Assembly (NCBI RefSeq): GCF_009806575.1
Contig: NZ_CP047095.1
Coordinates: forward strand, 4,096,001 to 4,160,000
DNA: 64,000 nt
Direction of reading: 5' to 3'
Source: Rossellomorea marisflavi
Lineage (GTDB): Bacteria; Bacillota; Bacilli; Bacillales; Bacillaceae_B
Shown: one piece after another, positions 57,943 to 64,000 of the stretch
How positions within the stretch are numbered: position 1 is the stretch's first letter
Layout: each line of letters starts with the position of its first letter
Position numbers and translations under genes: made by a program
The notes under the pieces: generated by a model
Database searches by the model: none
Told to the model about the DNA's origin: nothing
The model's input: only the letters and a program-made list of their open reading frames with translations

Positions 57943-59016
57943 CTATTGCTTTCCTTCAATGGCGGTAAGGTCCACTTTATACAGTTTGTCATCCTGCTCG
58001 CGCGGGATGCCCCTTCCGTCCGTGTTATTCGTTGTGAAGTAGAGGGTTTCCCCATCTATATGGACATCCCGGATGCGGCCGAATCCATCCAGCAGGTCGG
58101 TGACCTCTTTGGTGACCGGGTCGAACTGCTTGATGCTCTGTCCTGCGAGGGTTGCAAACAGCAGTTTCCCTTTACTGAAATCGGCTCCTGATGGGGCCCA
58201 GGATGGTTCTCCTGAATGAACAAGAGGAGGAATGGTGCCTTTCTTTTCTTCGTCACCCGTTACCTCTGGCCAGCCGTAGTTGGCCCCTTTTTCAATCTGA
58301 TTGACTTCATCATAACCTTTCGGGCCATGCTCCGTTGCATAGAGGGTCTCCCCATCCCATGCAAGACCCTGAGGATTTCGGTGTCCGTAACTGTATAGAT
58401 AGCTATCGGAAGGATTGTCGCCCGGGATGCTTCCGTCAAGGTTCATCCTCAGGATCTTTCCGCCAAGGTATTCGGGATCCTGAGCCTTCTCATCATTTGT
58501 GGCATCCCCTGTGGTGATGTAAAGCTTCTCATCGGGTCCGATTTTAAGGCGTCCTCCGTGATGGAACTGGCCGCTCGGAATCCGGTCCAAAAGGACGCTC
58601 TTCTCTATCCAGGATCCGTCCTGTCTTTGAAGAAGGACGACCCTGTTATAGGGGGAGCCTTCATCGTCATAGGTGTAATAGGCATACGCTTGCTGGTTTT
58701 GAGAGAAGTCCGGATGAAGGACAAAACCCAACAGGCCAGCTTCCGGGTTGTCCGATAACGGCTTTTCCAGGGAAACGTCCTTTTTCACTTTCTTCCCGTC
58801 CTGTACTTCTACAATGGAACCTGTCCTCTCGGTTACATATAGCGTCTCTCCGTCTTGGTCGATGGACCAGGGAATGGAGAGCGCATCGGCTACGACTTCA
58901 TATTCAACGCTTGGTTTTTCTACTGATGCATGTTCTTCCTGCTGTTTTTCCTCCTGATCGGCACAACCCGCGATCAGGACCAAGCTGAAGATGATCCATA
59001 TGAATGGATGTTTCAT
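57943..59016 (-). CDS. PQQ-type glucose/sorbosone dehydrogenase lipoprotein
   Basis: 357-residue six-blade beta-propeller oxidoreductase (GSDH family, like E. coli Asd/YliI). Lipoprotein signal with lipobox IAGC (Cys18). Family motifs: SIPWSIDQDGETLYVTERTG, LGFVLHPDF, FHHGGRLKIGPDEKLYITTGD, YSYGHRNPQGLAWD, TEHGPKGYDEVNQIEKGANYGWPEV and APSGADFSKG. The true electron acceptor and substrate are unknown, and Bacillus usually does not make PQQ. GGGAG precedes the ATG. Confidence 0.9.
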   Translation of the reverse strand: MKHPFIWIIFSLVLIAGCADQEEKQQEEHASVEKPSVEYEVVADALSIPWSIDQDGETLYVTERTGSIVEVQDGKKVKKDVSLEKPLSDNPEAGLLGFVLHPDFSQNQQAYAYYTYDDEGSPYNRVVLLQRQDGSWIEKSVLLDRIPSGQFHHGGRLKIGPDEKLYITTGDATNDEKAQDPEYLGGKILRMNLDGSIPGDNPSDSYLYSYGHRNPQGLAWDGETLYATEHGPKGYDEVNQIEKGANYGWPEVTGDEEKKGTIPPLVHSGEPSWAPSGADFSKGKLLFATLAGQSIKQFDPVTKEVTDLLDGFGRIRDVHIDGETLYFTTNNTDGRGIPREQDDKLYKVDLTAIEGKQ

Positions 59017-59068
59017 GCATTCAGCTCCCTTTATGGTTTTTCACCAGTATGGCCTGTATTTCTTCATT

Positions 59069-59941
59069 TCAATCCTCTTCCGACTGCTCCATCGCTTCCA
59101 AGATTGCTTTTGCCACGCCGTCTTCACGATTCGTTTCCGTCACATGGGAGCAGAATTCCTTTACTTCAGGAAGGGCATTTCCCATGGCGACCGGCCTGCC
59201 GACGACTTTCATCATGGAGAGGTCGTTCAAGTTATCCCCTACGGCCATAGCGTCTTTCACATTCAACCCTTTTGATGATAAAACTTTTTCAAGGGCCACC
59301 CCTTTTTGTGCGTCGATGCTATTGATCTCAAGGTTGTTCTTACCCGAAGAGCTGACAGCAAGATCCTCCAGTTCTGCCAAGACAGATTGGGCCTGCTGAA
59401 GTTTATCCCCGTCCTTTGAGAATACGAGGAATTTAAAGACAAGGTGCTCCGGATCTTTGAAAAGGACTTCATAATCCTCCACGACATTGATGAGGCCTTC
59501 GTCGTACCGTTCTTTGGCTGCCTGCCTCACCTGTTCTTCTGATACGTCGGGATTCGACGTTTTGAAGATGTCGATAATGAGATCGATCCCCTTCTCATAC
59601 TCTTCCGTGTAGGTCCCCTGATTTGTATACACCTCGAAGTAGATACCCAGCTTGTTCAGCTTCGCCGCAATTTCCCTCGAACGCTCATCCTCTATGCCTG
59701 CCTGATAGACGATTTCACCATCGGCATCCCTGACCTCTGCTCCATTGGCACAGATGATATCGCAGTCGATTCCTGCATCCTTCACCACATAGGAGGCTTC
59801 TTCGTAGGAGCGACCCGTTGCCACAATCACTTCGATACCAGCTTGTTGGGCTTTCAGGATCGCCTCTTTGTTCCCTTCGCTGATTTCTTGTTTTTCGTTC
59901 AATAATGTTCCATCCATATCACTTGCTATGCTTGTAATCAT
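59069..59941 (-). CDS. Cof-type HAD-IIB hydrolase
   Basis: Haloacid-dehalogenase-like phosphatase, 290 residues, cap type C2B. Nucleophile and acid/base Asp in SDMDGTLLNEKQEI, motif II in VIVATGRSYEEA, and motif IV in AVGDNLNDLSMM. Acts on small phosphates such as sugar phosphates or FMN-like compounds; the real substrate is not evident. GAAAGGTGT precedes the ATG. Confidence 0.92.
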   Translation of the reverse strand: MITSIASDMDGTLLNEKQEISEGNKEAILKAQQAGIEVIVATGRSYEEASYVVKDAGIDCDIICANGAEVRDADGEIVYQAGIEDERSREIAAKLNKLGIYFEVYTNQGTYTEEYEKGIDLIIDIFKTSNPDVSEEQVRQAAKERYDEGLINVVEDYEVLFKDPEHLVFKFLVFSKDGDKLQQAQSVLAELEDLAVSSSGKNNLEINSIDAQKGVALEKVLSSKGLNVKDAMAVGDNLNDLSMMKVVGRPVAMGNALPEVKEFCSHVTETNREDGVAKAILEAMEQSEED

Positions 59942-60125
59942 TGGTCAGACACCTTTCTTTCAGGAAAATATTCTTAATTAGGTTATTGTATCATGAACCG
60001 CTATCATTTATTAGTTTGCACCACTCCACTTGAAGAAAACCCCTTTATATGAAAGGGTTTTCAAACATTTTATAGAACTAAGTAAGGATATCAACCATTT
60101 ACATAGCCTAAAGGAGTGACATTCA

Positions 60126-61439
60126 TTGAAGAAACTCACAGCCCTATCGAACCGAATTATGCAGCGCTATCTGCCAGATCCATTCTTATTCGTCATCATC
60201 CTTACCCTCTTTGTTTTTGCTTCCGGAATCATTTTTACAAAGAGTTCACCCGTCGACATGGTTAAATACTGGGGTGAAGGCTTCTGGGGGCTTCTTGCCT
60301 TTTCCATGCAAATGGTGCTTGTGCTCGTGACAGGTTATGTCCTTGCAAGCAGTCCCTTATTCAAACGACTGCTGGGCTATCTTGCTTCACTGGCAAAATC
60401 ACCGGGGTCGGCCATCATCATCGTTACCCTCGTCTCTCTCGCAGCGAGCTGGATCAACTGGGGGTTCGGCCTGGTCATCGGCGCCCTGTTTGCAAAGGAA
60501 TTGGCCAAACGGGTCAAAGGGGTTGATTACCGCCTCCTCATCGCAAGTGCATACTCCGGTTTCGTGGTATGGCATGGTGGATTTTCCGGTTCCATCCCTT
60601 TATCGATTGCGACAGCGGGCCATCCTTTCGAAGACAAGATGGGGGTGATCCCTACAAGTGAAACGATGTTTGCGGCCTTCAATATCTTTATTGTTGTCGC
60701 CCTCTTCATCATTCTTCCCATCGCCAACCGGCTGCTTATGCCTTCAAAGGAAGATACCGTTTCCGTTGATCCATCCTTGTTCAATGAAACTGCAGCCACC
60801 GCAGAAGTGGTCGACCCTACTCCCGCCGAACGGTTGGAGAACAGTTCGATCCTATCGGTCATCATATCCCTTCTCGGAATAGGGTTCATTGTTTACTATT
60901 TCATCAATAATGGGTTTGCGTTGAATTTGGATATCGTCAATTTCCTTTTCTTATTCCTCGGGATCCTCTTCCACGGAACCCCTAAAAGCTACCTTGATTC
61001 CGTGCAGGAAGCCATCAAAGGGGCAAGCGGCATCGTCATCCAGTTCCCGTTCTATGCGGGGATCATGGGAATGATGGGGGCTTCGGGATTGGCCGTACTC
61101 GTTTCCGAGGTCTTCGTGTCCATTGCAAATGACACAACCTTTTATTTCTTCGCCTTCCTGTCAGCAGGGATTGTGAATTTCTTCGTCCCGTCCGGCGGCG
61201 GCCAGTGGGCCGTACAGGCACCCATCATGCTTGATGCGGCACAGGCCCTCAATGCGTCGATTCCCAAGACGGCCATGGCTGTGGCGTGGGGGGATGCCTG
61301 GACGAACCTCATCCAGCCGTTCTGGGCCCTGCCGGCTCTCGCCATCGCCGGTCTCAAGGCCAAGGATATCATGGGCTTTTGCGTTCTGATCCTGATCGTG
61401 AGCGGTGTCGTCATTTCCATCGGACTCCTGATATTATAA
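60126..61439 (+). CDS. short-chain fatty acid transporter (AtoE family)
   Basis: 437 residues, about ten or more membrane segments, matching the AtoE/TIGR00366 family thought to take up acetoacetate and short-chain fatty acids. Signature regions: RYLPDPFLFVIILTL near the N-terminus, SWINWGFGLVIGALFA, and FVPSGGGQWAVQAPI followed by AVAWGDAWTNLIQPFWALP. The start is a TTG at 60126 with AAAGGAGTGA. It could feed the acyl-CoA block elsewhere in the window. Confidence 0.93.
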   Translation: MKKLTALSNRIMQRYLPDPFLFVIILTLFVFASGIIFTKSSPVDMVKYWGEGFWGLLAFSMQMVLVLVTGYVLASSPLFKRLLGYLASLAKSPGSAIIIVTLVSLAASWINWGFGLVIGALFAKELAKRVKGVDYRLLIASAYSGFVVWHGGFSGSIPLSIATAGHPFEDKMGVIPTSETMFAAFNIFIVVALFIILPIANRLLMPSKEDTVSVDPSLFNETAATAEVVDPTPAERLENSSILSVIISLLGIGFIVYYFINNGFALNLDIVNFLFLFLGILFHGTPKSYLDSVQEAIKGASGIVIQFPFYAGIMGMMGASGLAVLVSEVFVSIANDTTFYFFAFLSAGIVNFFVPSGGGQWAVQAPIMLDAAQALNASIPKTAMAVAWGDAWTNLIQPFWALPALAIAGLKAKDIMGFCVLILIVSGVVISIGLLIL

Positions 61440-61449
61440 ATACACACAA

Positions 61450-61485
61450 AAAAGGCTGTTCTCATCTGGAGAGCAGCCTTTATAC
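61450..61485 (+). terminator. terminator after the AtoE-type gene
   Basis: AAAGGCTGTTCTC / GGAGAGCAGCCTTT stem between convergent genes; the flanking A-run serves the opposite strand. Confidence 0.8.
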
Positions 61486-61510
61486 CTATCATTTACGAGA
61501 TTCTATGAAA

Positions 61511-61645
61511 TTACATTTCATTCTCTCTTCTTCTCAACAGCTCCACTTCCAACATCTCGATGAACTCTTCTTCCAGTCCTTCTTTTTGTGCCATTCGGTG
61601 GGCATTGGTTAATTGCTCTTCAGTAAGTAATGTTAGTGATTGCAT
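61511..61645 (-). CDS. sda: Sda-like sporulation kinase inhibitor
   Basis: 44 residues: LLTEEQLTNAHRMAQ, then GLEEEFIEMLEVELLRRR. The spacing of LxxEQL...A...L..FIE.LE.EL.RR matches the Sda helical hairpin that blocks KinA autophosphorylation when replication is disturbed. CAGGAGTG precedes the ATG at 61643-61645. No DnaA box was seen upstream, unlike B. subtilis sda, so this may be a second, differently controlled copy. Confidence 0.75.
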   Translation of the reverse strand: MQSLTLLTEEQLTNAHRMAQKEGLEEEFIEMLEVELLRRRENEM

Positions 61646-61794
61646 CTACTACACTCCTGACTAACCTAGTTATGGGTTCCATTTACCCCTAATAATCCCT
61701 ATTAAACCTATTTACCAGAAAAATATAATTTTTTCCTTTTCCTACTTTTTCTATCGGCTCAAGACGGGACTTATGAATGGGTTTCTAAAAAGAG

Positions 61795-61822
61795 TTGAAA
61801 TGATTGACCCATAGGTTAGAAT
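61795..61822 (+). promoter_or_regulatory. sigma-A promoter of the YjiH-family gene
   Basis: TTGAAA (61795-61800), 16-nt spacer, TAGAAT (61817-61822). Start of transcription would fall at about 61829, giving a leader of about 195 nt in which no known riboswitch was recognised. Confidence 0.55.
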
Positions 61823-61827
61823 AAAGT

Positions 61828-61841
61828 TGTAAGCGTTTACT
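61828..61841 (+). promoter_or_regulatory. CcpA cre site
   Basis: TGTAAGCGTTTACT matches the cre consensus TGWAANCGNTNWCA at all but the last base. It sits on the predicted transcription start, a position that gives catabolite repression of the downstream transporter-like gene. Confidence 0.65.
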
Positions 61842-62024
61842 CGGTTTAAATAGAGGCAGGAAATTAAGATTTCTTCAAAGATTGTTTACCAGAGAATCTT
61901 TTTGGGAAGATAATCAAAGGCATCTATTGTTAACCAGTTTGAAGTAGAGTATGGACAATTAAATATGTATGCATTAGAATGAATAATGTTTCATTTTTCG
62001 TCATTACTTTTTTGAGGTGAACCT

Positions 62025-63386
62025 ATGAATCCGCAACAACGCTTTACACTTGGACAACAGCTACGTTTTATCATTCCCTCTTTGTTGGGAATTTTATTAT
62101 TTATAGTTCCTTTACCTGTCGACGGTGAAGTGACGATCCCGATTGCCGTTCTATCGAATGGACTGCTGGATGCGATCGGCCCCGTGATTCCTTATGTCAT
62201 GACCATCCTGATCGCCTTGACGATCATCGGCACGTTCATCACCAAGGCTTTAAAACCGGCGGTCATCATGGACTCACCGTTTTTCAAGACGCTGTTTAAT
62301 GTTACGCCCGTCTGGTTCGTCATCAGGATCGTCGGCGGTATCTACGCTGTCATGACCCTTTTTAAGTTAGGGCCGGAGTGGATATGGTCAGAAGACACAG
62401 GGGGACTGCTCCTGAGCTCGGATGGGCTGATTTCCATCCTGTTCTGCGTCTTTTTATTCGCCGGACTCCTTCTTCCCTTACTGCTGAATTTTGGTCTTCT
62501 TGAGTTTTTCGGTTCCATCCTGACGAAGGTCATGAGGCCGATCTTCAATCTGCCAGGTCGATCCTCCATCGACTGTCTGGCTTCGTGGCTGGGCGATGGG
62601 ACCATCGGGGTCCTGTTGACAAGCAAGCAGTATGAGGAGGGCTTTTATACGAAGAGGGAAGCAGCGGTCATCGGGACAACGTTTTCCGTTGTATCCATCA
62701 CCTTCTGTCTGGTTGTCATTTCGACGGTCAACCTGAGTGAATTCTTCTTCCCCTTCTATCTGACTGTGACGTTCTCCGGCCTTGTTGCGGCAATTATCCT
62801 GCCGCGGATCCCTCCACTGTCCCGCAAGCCTGATACGTATTTCAATGATCAGGAAGGGAAGGATACAGCAGAGACCATTCCTGACGGATATACCCGTGCA
62901 GGCTATGGCTATGAACAGGCTGTCCTTCAGGCAAAGAAGAACAACAGTGTGTCAAAATTCATCACAGACGGCATGAAGAACGTACTTGATATGTGGATGG
63001 GCGTAGCCCCGATCGTCATGGCGATCGGGACGACGGCACTCATCGTCGCGGAGAACACGAAGTTCTTCGAATGGATTGGTATCCCCTTCATCCCGGTACT
63101 CGACCTCCTTCAGATTCCTGAAGCAGCAGAGGCTTCAAAAACGATCCTGGTCGGTTTTGCGGATATGTTCCTCCCTACCATTTTCGGTGCCGGCATCGAG
63201 AGCGATATGACCCGGTTCATCATCGCCTGCCTGTCCGTCACTCAGCTGATCTACCTGTCAGAAGTCGGGGGACTGCTCCTCGGATCAAAAATCCCTGTAT
63301 CCTTCTGGGATCTGGTGGTCATCTTCCTTCAACGGACGATTTTGACTCTACTCATCATCGTCGGGATTGCCCATCTCTTATTCTGA
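62025..63386 (+). CDS. YjiH family membrane protein (nucleoside-recognition Gate domain)
   Basis: 453 residues with about ten hydrophobic segments and two Gate-like regions (LPLLLNFGLLEFFGSILTKVMRPIF, and the C-terminal SKTILVGFADMFLPTIFG). A short hydrophilic loop lies at about 270-315. YjiH-type proteins are presumed transporters of unknown substrate. TGAGGTGAA precedes the ATG. The cre site suggests use under glucose-poor conditions. Confidence 0.88.
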   Translation: MNPQQRFTLGQQLRFIIPSLLGILLFIVPLPVDGEVTIPIAVLSNGLLDAIGPVIPYVMTILIALTIIGTFITKALKPAVIMDSPFFKTLFNVTPVWFVIRIVGGIYAVMTLFKLGPEWIWSEDTGGLLLSSDGLISILFCVFLFAGLLLPLLLNFGLLEFFGSILTKVMRPIFNLPGRSSIDCLASWLGDGTIGVLLTSKQYEEGFYTKREAAVIGTTFSVVSITFCLVVISTVNLSEFFFPFYLTVTFSGLVAAIILPRIPPLSRKPDTYFNDQEGKDTAETIPDGYTRAGYGYEQAVLQAKKNNSVSKFITDGMKNVLDMWMGVAPIVMAIGTTALIVAENTKFFEWIGIPFIPVLDLLQIPEAAEASKTILVGFADMFLPTIFGAGIESDMTRFIIACLSVTQLIYLSEVGGLLLGSKIPVSFWDLVVIFLQRTILTLLIIVGIAHLLF

Positions 63387-63394
63387 CTTATACG

Positions 63395-63433
63395 AAAGGA
63401 GTACCCGGAACGGATCGGGTACTCCTTTTTTCA
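63395..63433 (+). terminator. terminator after the YjiH-family gene
   Basis: AAAGGAGTACCCG / CGGGTACTCCTTT stem followed by TTTT. Confidence 0.9.
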
Positions 63434-63470
63434 TGATGGGGATGAGCAGCAAGTATAGACGTCTTCCTTA

Positions 63471-64000
63471 CTATCCGCACCACTTCTGATATTGTTCCTG
63501 TAGTGCCGTCAGGGTCAGTTCCAACGTGGAAGGAATCGGCCAGTCTGCATGTTTCATGAACGGATCGCTTCCGATTCCTACCGTGAACATCCCTGTCTCA
63601 AGAAGGCCTCTTAATCCAGCTTCCCCGTCCTCGATCCCGACACACCTTCTTTCTTCGACTCCCAGCAGCTCCCTCGCCTTCTGGAAGATCTCGGGATCGG
63701 GCTTCCCCTTAGTAAGGGAAAGTGGATCGATGGTGTATTCAAATGCCCAAGAAAGACCGGTTTTCTTCAGGACCTCTGGTGCGTTCCGGCTGGAAGAGGC
63801 AACAGCCATCCGGATTCCATTCTCCTTTAGTTCTTTCAAGAAGGATTCCATACCAGGGAGGACATGATCAGGCGTCAGGGTATCCATCAGTTGCAGGTAG
63901 CGTCGATTTCTCTCCTCCGCCAGCCGGATTTCCAAGTCCTCTTCAATCTTCTTCCCCGCTTCCTTCCATACGGTTCGGATGGTCTTCCTCCTGCTGATTC
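63471..64000 (-). CDS. beta-phosphoglucomutase-like HAD hydrolase (partial)
   Basis: The frame is open from the stop at 63471 to the right edge, so the N-terminus (with the nucleophile DxD) lies outside the window. At least 176 residues are visible. Cap-domain helices are followed by motif II AVASSSRNAPEVL, motif III LTKGKPDPEIFQKA and motif IV GIEDGEAGLRGLLETG, characteristic of subfamily IA phosphatases and beta-phosphoglucomutases. A TTG at 63935 is internal, not the start. Substrate unclear. Confidence 0.88.
   Translation of the reverse strand, partial: ISRRKTIRTVWKEAGKKIEEDLEIRLAEERNRRYLQLMDTLTPDHVLPGMESFLKELKENGIRMAVASSSRNAPEVLKKTGLSWAFEYTIDPLSLTKGKPDPEIFQKARELLGVEERRCVGIEDGEAGLRGLLETGMFTVGIGSDPFMKHADWPIPSTLELTLTALQEQYQKWCG

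Overview
The window is chromosomal DNA of a spore-forming, low-to-mid GC Bacillaceae bacterium. Its backbone runs almost gene for gene with the Bacillus subtilis rho to pdxK (yw-) region: rho, glpX, murA2, tal, fba, spo0F, ywjG, pyrG, rpoE, fadF, cls, uvsE, argS, ywiB, speB, speE, pbpG-type PBP, ywhD, ywhC, ywhB, ywgA, ywfO, rsfA, lipL, pta, hemQ, gerQ, ywdK, ywdI, ung, pdxK. Sporulation genes (spo0F, rsfA, gerQ, an sda-like gene) and bacillithiol synthesis (bshB2) fit this. A Rossellomorea/Bacillus sensu lato species is likely, but that is inference.

Layout. 1-5.5 kb: leftward rho, glpX, murA2, tal, fba and spo0F. 6.2-10.1 kb: a ribose-type ABC importer behind a clear SAM-I (S-box) riboswitch. 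10.5-11.9 kb: an IS3-family element in AT-rich repetitive DNA. 12.2-14.7 kb: pyrG with a leader that has every sign of CTP-sensing reiterative-transcription attenuation, then rpoE. 15.0-25.7 kb: a leftward acyl-CoA block (icmF, TetR, two acyl-CoA dehydrogenases, 3-hydroxyacyl-CoA dehydrogenase, thiolase, FadF-type Fe-S oxidoreductase) with two FadR-like operator candidates. 25.9-28.8 kb: cls, uvsE and a PP-loop ATPase. 29.4-30.2 kb: a 195-bp tandem repeat array. 30.2-40.4 kb: argS, ywiB, speBE, a class A PBP, ywhDCB, ywgA and a frameshifted ywfO. 40.7-43.1 kb: a second tandem repeat array split by an IS110-family element. 43.6-52.6 kb: rsfA, lipL, pta, hemQ, gerQ, ywdK, ywdI, ung, a sigma-B-type stress gene, pdxK, yojF and bshB2. 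52.6-64 kb: accessory genes (small secreted protein, SDR, lipoproteins, a SigO/RsoA-like two-part sigma factor with a cell-wall lytic cassette, a PQQ-type sugar dehydrogenase, HAD enzymes, two transporters, sda-like).

Most notable observations. (1) The IS110-family element has about 400 bp of non-coding DNA after its transposase. This folds into two stem-loops, each with an inner hairpin whose loop reads CATAGA. The first carries two 7-nt guides that match, in the required opposite senses, all 14 bp of the element's own target site (TCCGAGC-CT-CCTCG). The second carries shorter matches to the element's ends. This is the architecture of a bridge/seek RNA, and the target lies inside a repeat family present in many copies. 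(2) A SAM riboswitch controls a sugar-type ABC importer, suggesting uptake of a methionine-salvage sugar such as methylthioribose. (3) A SigO/RsoA-like sigma pair sits beside a leaderless peptidase, a leaderless amidase, YvrJ and a 49-residue membrane peptide.

All calls come from reading the sequence and family knowledge; no database search was run.
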